From Dysgonomonas sp. 216 (GTDB taxonomy: Bacteria; Bacteroidota; Bacteroidia; Bacteroidales; Dysgonomonadaceae): 64,000 nt of DNA. Position 1 is the first letter of the stretch. Each line of letters begins with the position of its first letter. The stretch covers positions 43,018-107,017 of the forward strand of contig NZ_QVMM01000012.1 of NCBI RefSeq assembly GCF_010501065.1. The letters run 5' to 3'. The notes under the pieces were generated by a model. It had not been told where the DNA came from. It did not search any database and saw only the letters and a list, made by a program, of their open reading frames with translations. The translations under genes were made by a program, and so were the position numbers. Below, piece by piece: positions 52,587 to 63,024 of the stretch.

Positions 52587-53822
52587 ATGAATGAACAGAT
52601 ACTTTCGTTGTACGATTTGAATAGTGCGATTAAAAACGCCGTGAAAGGCTGCCTGCCCGATATGTATTGGATAAGGACTGAAACCAGCGACGTAAGGGAA
52701 AACCAAAATGGGCATTGTTATCTGGAGTTTATACAAAAGGACGACTCGAACCGCAATATAATAGCGCGGGGCAGAGCCTCTGTATGGGCAAATACTTACC
52801 GCATACTTAAACCCTATTTTGAAAGCGAAACAAGTCAGCCCTTTGTTTCAGGTATCAAGGTGCTGGTTTTGGTAAGCGTAGAGTTTCACGAGTTATACGG
52901 ATTCAGCCTCAATGTTCACAACATAGATCCCAGCTATACTCTTGGCGACCAAGCCCGCAACCGTGCACTCATACTTAAACAACTAGAAGAGGAAGGCGTA
53001 CTAACCCTTAACAAAGAATTACAGCTGCCGTATGTTGTAAATCGTATAGCTGTAATATCGTCGCCCACGGCTGCCGGATACGAGGACTTTTGCAACCAGT
53101 TAGAAAACAATAAATCAGGGTTTGTTTTCTATACAAAATTATTTCCGGCTATTATGCAAGGCGAACGGACTGAAGAATCGATTCTCTTGGCTTTAGATAA
53201 GATAAACCAATATATCGACCTGTTCGACGCCGTAGTTATTATTCGGGGAGGTGGAGCTTCTTCCGAGCTAAGCAGTTTCGATTCATACTTGCTGGCAACC
53301 AGTTCGGCACAATTTCCACTACCCATTATCACAGGAATCGGGCACGAAAGAGACGATACCGTATTAGATATTGTGGCTCACACCCGATGCAAAACGCCTA
53401 CTGCCGTAGCTGAATTTCTGATCGCAAAAAACGAAAGTGTCGAAAACGAACTGTTATTCCTGCAAGAACAAATCAGCTATAAAACAACCCAGCTGCTCCA
53501 AAACGAAGCCATACGAATAAATAATCTGACTACTCATTTCTCGTATCTGCTAAAAGAGCAGACAAAGGAACAGTTATCCGAGCTTGCAAAAATTACCATC
53601 AGATTAAAAACAGCATCATCTCACCTATTAAAAGAACACGAACATGCGCTTGCGGTAAAAGCTCAATATCTGGAGTTGGTGTCTCCCGAAAACATACTGA
53701 AGAAAGGTTATACGCTAACCCTGAAAGGAAATGCCATAGTGAAATCTGCAGTTGATTTAACAAAAGGAGAGCAAATAACCACCCTGTTCTCTGACGGAAA
53801 AGTAATATCGACAATAGGTTAA
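52587..53822 (+). CDS. xseA: Exodeoxyribonuclease VII large subunit
   Basis: The 411-residue protein has an N-terminal OB domain (about 1-105; SLYDLNSAIKNAVKGCLPD, CYLEFIQKD) and the catalytic domain (about 125-330). ISSPTAAGYEDFCNQL, IRGGGASSELSSFDS and ITGIGHERDDTVLDIVAHT are the XseA signatures. A C-terminal coiled-coil segment follows. It degrades single-stranded DNA to oligonucleotides with XseB. A small XseB gene is not seen within the next 326 nt and may be elsewhere. Promoter-like CAACTTTG (52547-52554) is one base off the -7 consensus. Confidence 0.9.
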   Translation: MNEQILSLYDLNSAIKNAVKGCLPDMYWIRTETSDVRENQNGHCYLEFIQKDDSNRNIIARGRASVWANTYRILKPYFESETSQPFVSGIKVLVLVSVEFHELYGFSLNVHNIDPSYTLGDQARNRALILKQLEEEGVLTLNKELQLPYVVNRIAVISSPTAAGYEDFCNQLENNKSGFVFYTKLFPAIMQGERTEESILLALDKINQYIDLFDAVVIIRGGGASSELSSFDSYLLATSSAQFPLPIITGIGHERDDTVLDIVAHTRCKTPTAVAEFLIAKNESVENELLFLQEQISYKTTQLLQNEAIRINNLTTHFSYLLKEQTKEQLSELAKITIRLKTASSHLLKEHEHALAVKAQYLELVSPENILKKGYTLTLKGNAIVKSAVDLTKGEQITTLFSDGKVISTIG

Positions 53823-54003
53823 GAAAACAGATTACCTGTATACATCTTTTGACGCGAATTATCTATAAGCAAGAGAGGCTAAATCAATAATCATTATTTC
53901 TTATTGCATATAGGTGTCATTTATTAATCAAAGACAGATTGTAATGCAGACTTAACAAAAGCGAGTATTATAATTCTTATCATTTGTAAAAACAGAAAGA
54001 ATT

Positions 54004-54019
54004 CATGTTGTAAAACATG
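54004..54019. promoter_or_regulatory. Inverted repeat with 4-nt spacer upstream of pflB (FNR/CRP-type geometry)
   Basis: CATGTT (54004-54009) and AACATG (54014-54019) are exact reverse complements separated by GTAA. The spacer length matches FNR/CRP-type sites, although the bases differ from the E. coli FNR consensus. Its centre is about 85 nt upstream of the predicted start, a plausible activator distance. Confidence 0.45.
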
Positions 54020-54056
54020 CTTCTATGCTAGACATTTTGAAATAAATGTTTAACAA

Positions 54057-54088
54057 ATTGCATATTGTTTATTTGTTACGTAACTTTG
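54057..54088 (+). promoter_or_regulatory. Promoter of pflB
   Basis: ATTG (54057-54060) is followed by 20 nt and then TAACTTTG (54081-54088). The -7 box matches TAnnTTTG fully and the -33 differs from TTTG by one base. Predicted leader about 55 nt. Confidence 0.65.
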
Positions 54089-54148
54089 TAGCCTCGTAAA
54101 TGAGATATATAGTTAAGGGTAATAAAAACAACAAAATTAATTAACATT

Positions 54149-56380
54149 ATGGACTCATACAAAGGTTTCCGTGGTACAAAATGGATTGAAGAAATTGATG
54201 TAAATAACTTTATATTAGAAAATTACACAGAGTACACCGGAAGCGACAGTTTTCTTGAGGGACCAACAGATGCTACTAACCGCCTGTGGGCTCAATTGAG
54301 CGAAATGTTTGTCGAAGAAAAGAAAAAAGGCGTTTACGATGCCGAAACATCTATACCTTCGGCTGTTGACGCTTATGGCGCCGGCTATATCGACAAAAAC
54401 CTTGAGAAAATAGTTGGAGTACAAACCGACAAACCTCTTAAAAGGGCCATATTTCCGAATGGTGGTCTGCGAATGGTAAAACAAAGCCTAGCAGAATACG
54501 GATACGAAATAGACCCCAGAACAGAAGAAATATTTACAAAATATCGTAAAACCCACAACGAAGGAGTTTTTGCCGCTTACACAGATAGTATACGCAGGGC
54601 ACGAAGCAACGGTTTATTAACCGGTCTGCCCGATGCATATGGTCGTGGACGTATTATTGGCGACTATCGTCGTATCGCACTTTATGGAGTAGACAGATTG
54701 ATAGAAGAACGCAAGAAAAGATTTGCCGAATGTGATCCTATTGTGATGACAGACGACCTGATCCGCCTTCGTGAAGAATTGAGTTCTCAGATTGATGCGC
54801 TGAAAGCATTGAAACGTATGGCTGCTGCTTACGGTTTTGATATTTCGAAACCTGCACAAAATGCACAAGAAGCTATTCAGTGGACATACTTCGGCTATTT
54901 AGGAGCTATTAAAGATCAAAACGGTGCCGCCATGAGTCTTGGACGTGTAACAACGTTCCTTGATATATATATCGAAAGAGACCTGAAAGATGGAGTTATT
55001 ACAGAGCAAGAGGCACAAGAATTTATCGACCACTTTGTAATGAAACTACGTATCGTACGTTTCCTTCGCACACCCGAATATGACGAACTATTCTCGGGCG
55101 ACCCTGTTTGGGTTACCGAATCGTTGGGAGGTATGACTAACAGAGGGAGATCGCTGGTTACGAAAAACAGTTTCCGTATGTTGCATACACTTTATAATCT
55201 GGGGCCTGCACCCGAACCAAACCTTACGGTTTTATGGAGCGACCGCCTGCCTGAAAACTGGAAGCGTTATTGCGCAAAAGTATCTATCGACACATCATCA
55301 CTTCAATACGAAAACGACGACATTATGCGTCCTCAGTTAGGAGACGACTATGGTATTGCATGTTGTGTTTCGCCAATGCGTATTGGTCACCAAATGCAGT
55401 TTTTCGGAGCCAGAGCCAATTTGCCTAAAGCATTGCTTTACACTATAAACGGAGGTAAAGACGAAAAAACAAAAGCTCAGGTATTGCCTAAACATTGGGT
55501 TGAGAAAGTTTCGGGCGACTATCTTGAGTTTGACGAAGTTTGGGAGAAATTCGACCGCACATTAGACTGGGTGGCCGAAACTTACGTAAAAGCTTTGAAT
55601 ATTATTCACTATATGCACGATAAATATTCGTACGAAGCTTTGGAAATGGCTTTACACGATGTTGACATTGTGCGTACTCAGGCATTCGGTATATCTGGTT
55701 TGTCAATTATAGCCGACTCATTCGCAGCTATCAAATACGGAAAAGTGCGTATTGTGAGAGACGAAGACGGTGACGCAGTAGACTATATAGTAGAAAAAGA
55801 TTATGTTCCATACGGAAATAACGACGAAAACACCGATAGGTTTGCAGCAGGAATCGTTGAAAAATTCATGAACAAAATACGTAAGCGTAAAATGTACAAA
55901 GACGCTATTCCTACCCAATCGGTACTGACTATCACATCCAATGTGGTGTATGGTAAAAAAACGGGTAACACTCCCGACGGACGTCGTGGTGGAACTCCTT
56001 TTGCACCCGGTGCAAATCCTATGCACGGACGCGATACAAAAGGAGCGGTAGCATCTTTGTCTTCGGTTGCAAAACTTCCGTTCGAACATGCTAACGATGG
56101 TATTTCTTATACATTCGCCATTACTCCCGGTACTTTAGGTAAAAACGATGACGAAAAAATCGCCAACCTTGCAGGATTAATGGATGGTTACTTCAACCAA
56201 ACAGGCCACCACCTGAATGTAAACGTATTCAATCGCGATTTGCTGATAGATGCAATGGAGAACCCTGAGAAATATCCACAGTTAACAATTCGTGTATCGG
56301 GATATGCTGTTAATTTCATAAAACTGACTAAAGAGCAGCAGCTTGACGTTATAAGCAGAACTATAACTACAAGCTTCTAA
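54149..56380 (+). CDS. pflB: Formate C-acetyltransferase (pyruvate formate-lyase)
   Basis: The 743-residue glycyl radical enzyme converts pyruvate and CoA to acetyl-CoA and formate under anaerobic conditions. Cys405-Cys406 in GIACCVSPM are the active-site pair. Gly718 in [10 protein letters not shown] is the radical site. Other marks are GIAGFRGTKW-like [10 protein letters not shown] at the start and [19 protein letters not shown]. Length is close to the E. coli protein (760). The activating enzyme follows 96 nt downstream. An inverted repeat and promoter lie just upstream. Confidence 0.96.
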   Translation: MDSYKGFRGTKWIEEIDVNNFILENYTEYTGSDSFLEGPTDATNRLWAQLSEMFVEEKKKGVYDAETSIPSAVDAYGAGYIDKNLEKIVGVQTDKPLKRAIFPNGGLRMVKQSLAEYGYEIDPRTEEIFTKYRKTHNEGVFAAYTDSIRRARSNGLLTGLPDAYGRGRIIGDYRRIALYGVDRLIEERKKRFAECDPIVMTDDLIRLREELSSQIDALKALKRMAAAYGFDISKPAQNAQEAIQWTYFGYLGAIKDQNGAAMSLGRVTTFLDIYIERDLKDGVITEQEAQEFIDHFVMKLRIVRFLRTPEYDELFSGDPVWVTESLGGMTNRGRSLVTKNSFRMLHTLYNLGPAPEPNLTVLWSDRLPENWKRYCAKVSIDTSSLQYENDDIMRPQLGDDYGIACCVSPMRIGHQMQFFGARANLPKALLYTINGGKDEKTKAQVLPKHWVEKVSGDYLEFDEVWEKFDRTLDWVAETYVKALNIIHYMHDKYSYEALEMALHDVDIVRTQAFGISGLSIIADSFAAIKYGKVRIVRDEDGDAVDYIVEKDYVPYGNNDENTDRFAAGIVEKFMNKIRKRKMYKDAIPTQSVLTITSNVVYGKKTGNTPDGRRGGTPFAPGANPMHGRDTKGAVASLSSVAKLPFEHANDGISYTFAITPGTLGKNDDEKIANLAGLMDGYFNQTGHHLNVNVFNRDLLIDAMENPEKYPQLTIRVSGYAVNFIKLTKEQQLDVISRTITTSF

Positions 56381-56408
56381 TCTTTCTTACAGAAACTATA
56401 CAAAAAAG

Positions 56409-56448
56409 ACGAACAGGCTTTAACTATCACGTTAATCGGTCTGTTCGT
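56409..56448 (+). other. Weak hairpin between pflB and pflA
   Basis: ACGAACAG (56409-56416) pairs with CTGTTCGT (56441-56448), followed by TTTTATCTTT. The 24-nt loop is long. It may reduce pflA expression relative to pflB, as a partial terminator. Confidence 0.4.
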
Positions 56449-56476
56449 TTTTATCTTTATACAAAAGAAACTCAAG

Positions 56477-57199
56477 ATGAAAGGGCAGCTGCATTCAATC
56501 GAATCATTTGGCACAAAAGACGGTCCGGGCATACGGTATATTCTGTTTTTACAAGGATGTCCTTTGCGTTGTTTGTATTGCCACAATACCGACACATGGA
56601 ACATGTCGGATTCTAAAATAGAGGTAACCCCCGAAGAAGCTTTCAGCGAAATAAAAAAAGTAAAAGGCTTTTTGAGGAACGGAGGAGTTACTGTTTCGGG
56701 AGGCGAACCTTTTCTTCAACCCGACTTTATACTCAATCTTTTCAAATTATGCAAACAGGAAGGTTTGCATACTGCCGTCGACACATCGGGATATTTGTTG
56801 AACGATAAAATAAAAGAGGTTTTAAACTTAACCGATTTAGTTCTTCTCGACATCAAACACATCAATCCCGAAAAATACACAGCCCTTACAGCTCGTCCGC
56901 TCGAACCTACATTAGATTTCTTCGATTATCTAGAAGAAATAAACAAACCTGTTTGGTTGCGTTATGTTCTTGTTCCGGGATTTTCGGACGATGAAAACGA
57001 TTTAAAGCAATGGGGCGAATATGTATCGCACTATCCTAACGTACAACGTGTAGATATTCTACCTTTTCACCAAATGGGAATACACAAGTGGAAAGAAATG
57101 AATAAGGAATACAAGCTTAAAGATGTGCCATCTCCAACACCCGAACAGGTGAAAAACGCAGAAGACATATTCAAATCTTACGGGCTTCCGCTTCTTTAG
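56477..57199 (+). CDS. pflA: Pyruvate formate-lyase activating enzyme
   Basis: The 240-residue radical SAM protein installs the glycyl radical on PflB. Cys28, Cys32 and Cys35 in QGCPLRCLYCHN bind the 4Fe-4S cluster, followed by the SAM-binding VTVSGGEPFLQPDF. The N-terminal IESFGTKDGPGIRYILF and WLRYVLVPGFSDD are characteristic. It follows pflB at 96 nt with a weak hairpin between them, so it is probably transcribed by read-through. Confidence 0.95.
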   Translation: MKGQLHSIESFGTKDGPGIRYILFLQGCPLRCLYCHNTDTWNMSDSKIEVTPEEAFSEIKKVKGFLRNGGVTVSGGEPFLQPDFILNLFKLCKQEGLHTAVDTSGYLLNDKIKEVLNLTDLVLLDIKHINPEKYTALTARPLEPTLDFFDYLEEINKPVWLRYVLVPGFSDDENDLKQWGEYVSHYPNVQRVDILPFHQMGIHKWKEMNKEYKLKDVPSPTPEQVKNAEDIFKSYGLPLL

Positions 57200-57261
57200 C
57201 CATACAAATTTCGTTAATAACTCCAAGGTGTTTTTTTAAGAACGTTTTTTATGTAATCAAG

Positions 57262-57696
57262 CTACCCTTCGTAATCGTCGGGCATAGGTTGATATATGTA
57301 GTTGAGATCGTTAAGACGGCGGGGTAATTGTTCCGTTTTTAGTGTATGGGCAATGTCGGAGGCTTTAGGTTCGCAATGCTTTTCGGTTACTATCACTTCT
57401 TTCAGTTCAAGTTCGTCGGGGTCGAGTGGGGAAGGAACGTATTTCTTTTTCACTATTTTCTGGGTATAACCCTCCATTTTTCGGCGCATTGCATTTCGGG
57501 CAAGTCGGTACAAACGTTCCTGACGTTCTTCGATGGCTTCTTCAACAGCCTGAGCAAATTCGGGTTTAGACTTTTTCCATTCGTAAAATGTTTCGCGGCT
57601 TATATCCGCTGCATCGCATACGTTAGCTATTGAGAGGTAATCTTCTGATATAAGGATACAGATTTTTTCTACTGTTTCGGGAGTATATTTTGCCAT
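57262..57696 (-). CDS. Orphan terminase-small-subunit-like helix-turn-helix protein
   Basis: The 144-residue protein has an N-terminal helix-turn-helix (YTPETVEKICILISEDYLSI, CDAADISRETFYEWKKSKPE), like the phBC6A51-type or transposase-type domains in phage terminase small subunits. A long basic helix follows (QERLYRLARNAMRRKMEGYT), then a Pro-rich tail (LPRRLNDLNYIYQPMPDDYE). No large terminase, portal, integrase or other phage gene lies nearby. It could be a phage remnant or a domesticated regulator. It is flanked by pflA (convergent) and the BspA-like gene (divergent). The DNA-binding call is fair; function not known. Confidence 0.6.
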   Translation of the reverse strand: MAKYTPETVEKICILISEDYLSIANVCDAADISRETFYEWKKSKPEFAQAVEEAIEERQERLYRLARNAMRRKMEGYTQKIVKKKYVPSPLDPDELELKEVIVTEKHCEPKASDIAHTLKTEQLPRRLNDLNYIYQPMPDDYEG

Positions 57697-57830
57697 AATC
57701 GTTAGAGTTTAAATATTGTTTTTACTTATAGATAAAACTCCATGAATTTCTTCGGGGGATATGAACAATCATTAATGTTAGTATTAGTTTTTATTATATC
57801 TTTATCGAAATTTTATAATTTGCATTTTTT

Positions 57831-60044
57831 ATGAAACTAATAAAATTACTGTTATTGACTATATGCAGCCTATTTGCTGTGCACGGTTTTGCTTTGGAAA
57901 CAAGTGGTTCTTGTGGGGAAGGTGGCGATAATGTTGTTTGGAACTTTGATACAGAGACAGGGTTATTGACTATTAGTGGAACCGGAAAAATGATATCGTA
58001 TACACCGGGACAGAATACAGACGAGCGGTATAACCCTTATCCATGGGGCAAATTTGTTCAGTCTATCACTCAGGTGGTGATAGAAGAAGGCGTAACCAGA
58101 ATCTCAGTATATGCCTTTTATATATGCGGCAACCTTACTTCTGTTTCAATTTCCGAAAGCGTATCATATATTGGGCAGTATGCTTTTGGGGGTTGCCAGA
58201 GTCTTACTTCTATTACGATTCCTAAAGGTATAACAACTATTGATGCAAACACCTTTTCTAATTGTGCAAGATTAGCAACCATTGAAGTGCCAGAGGGTAT
58301 AAAAAGTATTAGTCCATATGCTTTTGCCGGTACTGCTTGGTGGAATAATCAACAGGATGGTTATGTCTATATTCAAAAAATATTATATGCTTATAAAGGG
58401 GAAACTCCCCAAGCAACATCTCCCGATATTAAAGAAGGGACAATGAGGATTGAAAATGATGTTTTTAGTAATTGGACAAATCTTACTTCTGTTACTATAC
58501 CAAGTAGCGTAACCAGCATTGGCGGATATGCCTTTAGTGGTTGTACTAATTTAAAAACAGTAACAATTGAAGATGGAAGCGAAGCGTTGTCAATGGATGG
58601 TGTATTTGTATTTAATTATTGTCCTATTGAAACTGTATATATAGGACGAAATATGGAAATAGGGTTTAATACACCTACTTTAACTAATGTGACGATTGGC
58701 GACCAAGTTACAAAACTTTGTAGTTTTTCTGATTGCACGGGTTTAACCGAGATTAAAATGCCTAATTCGGTAACTGAAATAGTTTCCTTTTCGGGTTGTA
58801 CAGGATTAGTAGAAATTGACTTGTCGGATAATCTTCAGAAAATCGGGGGACGTGCTTTTTATGGTTGCACCGGATTAAAGGAGATAACTTTTCCGGGGAA
58901 GGCTGAAATAAATGTGGGTCAAAGTGCTTTTGATAACTGTACATCTTTGACGAAAATTGTAAAGGAAAAAGGCTCCTCAATTAATTTTATTGCAGGAGGT
59001 TTTGGCAATTGCCCCATCGAAACAATTTATATGGGCGCGGAATTTATTTGGGGTAATACGTCTCCGTTCAGGTATAAAGCTACGCTAAAAGAGGTGATTA
59101 TTGAAGAAGGTGTTACGGCTATTGGTAAAGGAGCTTTCGAAGGTTGTACAAATTTGACTCAGATAAAATTTCCTGAAACATTAATAAATATCGGAGAGTC
59201 GGCGTTCAATAATTGCAATTTGAATGGAGAGTTGTTATTTTCTGAGTCGTTGAAAACTGTTGGTTTGTCGGCATTTGCTTACTGTAGTAATATCGAAAAA
59301 TTGACATTTGAAGGACAGGTATATTCTTTTGGAGAAAAAGCTTTTTATAATTGCAATGGGCTTAAGAATGTTATTTTGAAATCGTCTGTCACACCTCCCA
59401 CTTGTTATTCCAATACTTTCGATGGCATTTCCCGATTAACTCTTCACATTCCTCATGGTAGTAAGGAGTTATATGCCAATCATCCGGTTTGGCGAAATTT
59501 CACAACAGTAGAAGATGTTTTCCTTCAAAATGATGTTGCCGGACAATTGGCAGTTATAAGTTGGTATCCGGTAAAGAATGCTTCGGCTTATAGCATTACT
59601 GTTTATACGGATGAAGACCAAACTCAGATTTATAAAACATACAATTTAGATGCAGAAGGCAGCCTTCGGATGGCAGGCGAAAGAATAAGTTATACGCTGC
59701 AAGACTTATCGGCAGAAACAATGTTTTTCTATACACTTTCGGCTTTTGACAGTGAACATAATAATATTGTTTCTTTCTCAGATAGTTTTACAACCACTGC
59801 GGGTACAAGCATAGAGGTAATTGTTAGTGATTCAAAATTGCGGGTTTATCCCAATCCGGTTTTAGAGAGTTTCAATGTTAATGGTCTTGAAAAAGACTCG
59901 TTCTTAACCATTTGTGATATGACTGGAAAAATTGTATTACAACAAATGGTTTCGCCAAACGAACGTATTAGTATAAGTCACTTGCCTCAAGGTCTGTATT
60001 TGGTACGTATAAACGATGAAATAATGAATATTATCAAACAATAA
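57831..60044 (+). CDS. BspA-like leucine-rich repeat protein with type IX sorting domain
   Basis: The 737-residue protein has a signal peptide (MKLIKLLLLTICSLFAVHGF), then a run of LRR_5-type repeats from about residue 75 to 545. The repeated pattern is I..gvT.Ig..AF.gC.nLt.I.iP.s...I. There is a fibronectin-like segment at about 560-650 and a type A T9SS sorting tail at about 665-737 (LRVYPNPVLESFNVNGL, LPQGLYLVRINDE). Such proteins are placed on the cell surface and bind host or matrix proteins in some Bacteroidota. Ligand unknown. It is monocistronic and ends at a bidirectional terminator. Confidence 0.9.
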   Translation: MKLIKLLLLTICSLFAVHGFALETSGSCGEGGDNVVWNFDTETGLLTISGTGKMISYTPGQNTDERYNPYPWGKFVQSITQVVIEEGVTRISVYAFYICGNLTSVSISESVSYIGQYAFGGCQSLTSITIPKGITTIDANTFSNCARLATIEVPEGIKSISPYAFAGTAWWNNQQDGYVYIQKILYAYKGETPQATSPDIKEGTMRIENDVFSNWTNLTSVTIPSSVTSIGGYAFSGCTNLKTVTIEDGSEALSMDGVFVFNYCPIETVYIGRNMEIGFNTPTLTNVTIGDQVTKLCSFSDCTGLTEIKMPNSVTEIVSFSGCTGLVEIDLSDNLQKIGGRAFYGCTGLKEITFPGKAEINVGQSAFDNCTSLTKIVKEKGSSINFIAGGFGNCPIETIYMGAEFIWGNTSPFRYKATLKEVIIEEGVTAIGKGAFEGCTNLTQIKFPETLINIGESAFNNCNLNGELLFSESLKTVGLSAFAYCSNIEKLTFEGQVYSFGEKAFYNCNGLKNVILKSSVTPPTCYSNTFDGISRLTLHIPHGSKELYANHPVWRNFTTVEDVFLQNDVAGQLAVISWYPVKNASAYSITVYTDEDQTQIYKTYNLDAEGSLRMAGERISYTLQDLSAETMFFYTLSAFDSEHNNIVSFSDSFTTTAGTSIEVIVSDSKLRVYPNPVLESFNVNGLEKDSFLTICDMTGKIVLQQMVSPNERISISHLPQGLYLVRINDEIMNIIKQ

Positions 60045-60075
60045 TACTTATACGAATTTTAGTTTTTCGAAACAT

Positions 60076-60113
60076 AAACAAACAAGGTTGCCATTTGGCA
60101 ACCTTGTTTGTTT
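60076..60113. terminator. Bidirectional terminator between BspA-like gene and ppc
   Basis: Bases 60076-60092 and 60097-60113 are perfect reverse complements over 17 bp with a 4-nt loop (ATTT), core AAGGTTGCC/GGCAACCTT, ending in T-rich sequence on both strands. It lies 32 nt after the BspA stop and 24 nt after the ppc stop. Confidence 0.88.
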
Positions 60114-60136
60114 AGAACGTTTATATAATAACAGTA

Positions 60137-62773
60137 TCATCCGGTGTTGCGGGTTCCTGCCGCAATACCCGATATAGTAACCATTAATGCCTGTTCAAGC
60201 TGCGACGACGGGTTTGTGTCTTTTCTGCATCTCGACAGAAGTTCGACCTGTAACAGATTTAACGGATTGATATATATATTACGCATTGCTATATTATTTG
60301 CAATAGAAGGCAGGCTCTGCATCAAGAAATTATCGTGTGCGATTTCCAACACAACTTTTATATTATTCTGAAGGCTTTCTCTTAGCTCTTTACCCAAATA
60401 TTGTAGTTTTTGGTCAACCAACCGCTCATCGTAATATTCCGCCATGCGCGAATCCGATTTTGCATACACCATTTCGAGCATGCTTATGCGGGTGTTGAAG
60501 AAAGGCCATTTGGCATACATTGTTTCAAGAGTCTGTTTTTTGCCATTATCAATCGCAGCCTGTATAGCTTCGCCGGCTCCTAACCATGCGGGAAGCAATA
60601 ACCTGTTTTGTGACCACCCGAATATCCATGGAATTGCACGAAGGCTTTCTACTCCTCCTGTTGGACGTCGTTTGGCTGGACGCGAACCTAACGGTAATTT
60701 AGCAAGCTCGGCTTCGGGGGTTGCCTGATAAAAATAAGGAATAAAGTCGGGGTTATGTCTTACAAGTCTCTGATAAACTTCGCGCGAAGTTTCGGATAAT
60801 TCGTCCATAGCCAATCTCCATTCGTCTTTAGGTGCAGGTGGAGGCAGTAAGTTTGCTTCCAATATAGCGTCTACATATAACGAAAGGGTATGAATTGCCA
60901 AGTCGGGCAATCCGAGTTTAAAGCGTATCATTTCGCCCTGTTCGGTAACACGAAGCCCGCCTTTTAACGAACCCGGAGGTTGCGAAAACAGTGCAACTTT
61001 AGCAGGGCCTCCTCCACGACCTATTGTTCCTCCACGTCCGTGAAATAAAGTGAGCGTTATTCCTGCTTCTTCGCAACTCTTTATTAACGCTTCCTGAGCT
61101 CTGTACTGAGCCCATCCGGCAGCTATTGCTCCTGCATCTTTTGCCGAATCGGAATAACCGATCATTACCATTTGTTTATTTTCTATTATACCTCTGTACC
61201 AACTTATATTGAATAATTCGCTCATTATAGAGTCGGCATTGTTCAGGTCGTTCAGGGTTTCAAACAAAGGAACAACCGGTAGTACATATGGGCAATGTGC
61301 TTCTTTCAGCAATAAATATACAGCTAGTATGTCCGAAGGCATACGTGTCATCGATATAACATACACAGGTATTGTTCCTTCGGGGGTTTGGGCTATAACT
61401 TTACATGTATCGAGAACTTCTTTTGTATCGGGCGAAGGTTCCCAGTTTTGAGGGATTAACGGGCGTTTGGAGTTGAGCTCTCTGATAAGAAAGGCTTGTT
61501 TTTCTTCTTCCGACCACGATTCGTAATCTCCCATTCCCAGATATTTTGTCAGTTCCGAAATAGCTTCGGTATGTCTTGTGCTTTCCTGACGTATATCGGT
61601 CTGAACAAGTGTTAAGCCAAAGCATTTTATCCGGCGCAATGTATCGAGTAGTTTGTCGTTCGCAATCATACTCATACCCGAAGCCGACAACGATTTGTAT
61701 ATTGCGTATAGCGGTTCCCATAACTGGTTGTTATGTATTAAAATATCGCTTGTAAGTGTAACTTGCTTTCCTTCGTTTTTATTATCAAGGTATGCAATGG
61801 TTTTGCGAAGTTGCGAACGTAGCTTTTTGGTTACTACACGGTAAGGCTCCTGAGCTTCGCTGTCGCCAATATACTCTCTGAATTCGGAGGTACATATCGA
61901 CATTGATAACTCTTTAACCAGAACTTCGATGTCTTTTAAAAATAATTCGGCAGCTCTTCTTCGGCTTTGAAGAAATACTTCTTCGGTAACTTTTGCGGTT
62001 ACATTCGGGTTTCCGTCGCGGTCGCCTCCCATCCACGATGAAAAGTGTATGGGGCATGCTTCAACAGGAAGCATATATGAGAAGTTCTCGTTTAATTGTT
62101 TGTTTAACTCTCTCAGATAAGCAGGTACGGCTTGCCATAAGCTGTTTTGCACAACATCGTATCCCCATTTAGCTTCTTCGTTAGGCGTTGGCCTGTTTTG
62201 TCTTATCTCGTCGGTGTACCAGTATTGCACTATAAGCTGTTTAAGGCGGCGCATTATCTGGTCTTTCTGGTAATCTACAAGGTCGTCATGATCCAGTTGT
62301 TGCAGGCATTCATTAACCTCATTCAGATTATTAATTAGCGACCGTCTGTTTATTTCGGTGGGGTGTGCCGTTAAAACAAGGTCTATCGACATGTTCTCAA
62401 TTGCTTCAACAATATTAGAGTTGTCAATCTTATTCTCTTTAAGTTTGTCGTATATCCGTTTAAAGTTTACCGGATTTTCACTTGCTTCGGCATGAGGCGA
62501 TATTATATCGTACTGTTCGGCAACATTTGTAAGGTTTAAAAATTGATTGAAAGCTTTTGCTACAGGCAGAAATTCTTCATCCGATAGGTTTTGCAAAGTT
62601 TCAACTAATTCTTCATGAGATTTTTCTTCTCCTTCGTGTGCTGCTTTTGATAACCTGCGGATAGTTTCGATGCGCTCATACATTTCTTCGCCTAAAGCTT
62701 CCCTTATGTTTTCGCCTAAGAGGGCTCCCAGCATTTTTGTGTTCTGATGCATCAGTGATTGTGATTGTTTCAT
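60137..62773 (-). CDS. ppc: Phosphoenolpyruvate carboxylase
   Basis: The 878-residue enzyme carboxylates phosphoenolpyruvate to oxaloacetate. Marks are [16 protein letters not shown] (catalytic His), [20 protein letters not shown], the glycine-rich [15 protein letters not shown], and the C-terminal [10 protein letters not shown]. Length matches bacterial PEPC (about 880). With fumarate reductase in the window it supports a phosphoenolpyruvate-to-succinate branch. It is transcribed alone. The upstream region to 63025 has no strong promoter match, although short AT-rich elements exist. Confidence 0.95.
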   Translation of the reverse strand: MKQSQSLMHQNTKMLGALLGENIREALGEEMYERIETIRRLSKAAHEGEEKSHEELVETLQNLSDEEFLPVAKAFNQFLNLTNVAEQYDIISPHAEASENPVNFKRIYDKLKENKIDNSNIVEAIENMSIDLVLTAHPTEINRRSLINNLNEVNECLQQLDHDDLVDYQKDQIMRRLKQLIVQYWYTDEIRQNRPTPNEEAKWGYDVVQNSLWQAVPAYLRELNKQLNENFSYMLPVEACPIHFSSWMGGDRDGNPNVTAKVTEEVFLQSRRRAAELFLKDIEVLVKELSMSICTSEFREYIGDSEAQEPYRVVTKKLRSQLRKTIAYLDNKNEGKQVTLTSDILIHNNQLWEPLYAIYKSLSASGMSMIANDKLLDTLRRIKCFGLTLVQTDIRQESTRHTEAISELTKYLGMGDYESWSEEEKQAFLIRELNSKRPLIPQNWEPSPDTKEVLDTCKVIAQTPEGTIPVYVISMTRMPSDILAVYLLLKEAHCPYVLPVVPLFETLNDLNNADSIMSELFNISWYRGIIENKQMVMIGYSDSAKDAGAIAAGWAQYRAQEALIKSCEEAGITLTLFHGRGGTIGRGGGPAKVALFSQPPGSLKGGLRVTEQGEMIRFKLGLPDLAIHTLSLYVDAILEANLLPPPAPKDEWRLAMDELSETSREVYQRLVRHNPDFIPYFYQATPEAELAKLPLGSRPAKRRPTGGVESLRAIPWIFGWSQNRLLLPAWLGAGEAIQAAIDNGKKQTLETMYAKWPFFNTRISMLEMVYAKSDSRMAEYYDERLVDQKLQYLGKELRESLQNNIKVVLEIAHDNFLMQSLPSIANNIAMRNIYINPLNLLQVELLSRCRKDTNPSSQLEQALMVTISGIAAGTRNTG

Positions 62774-62970
62774 AATCTATATATATAATTATTTACTTTC
62801 GCTTATTTAAAAAGTTTGGTAAAAATACAAAAATTGAACAAAGGAGAATATAATATTGTTTGTGGAAATTTAATTATTCATCAAATTGGTCTTTAATTAG
62901 GACTATTTATTGTGCTTTAATTTGAAAAGATGAATTTCTGAAATTATTGTGTGTGGGTCATATAAATGAA

Positions 62971-63000
62971 ACAGAGCTTAGTTTTGAAGCTAAGCTCTGT
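62971..63000 (-). terminator. Terminator after the small lipoprotein gene
   Basis: ACAGAGCTTAG (62971-62981) pairs with CTAAGCTCTGT (62990-63000), 11 bp with an 8-nt loop. On the minus strand it is followed by TTTCATTT. It lies 24 nt past the stop at 63025. Confidence 0.75.
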
Positions 63001-63024
63001 CTTCTTTGTTTTTCTCAAAGAATT

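Larger units (their letters stand above)
53823..54148. other. Intergenic region upstream of pflB
   Basis: A 326-nt region holding no supported gene; in particular no xseB. It contains the inverted repeat at 54004-54019 and the pflB promoter at 54057-54088. The leader from the promoter to the ATG is about 50 nt. Confidence 0.55.

Noticed and set aside
53823..54148. xseB downstream of xseA
   Set aside because: No short frame with the XseB helical pattern follows xseA before the pflB promoter region.
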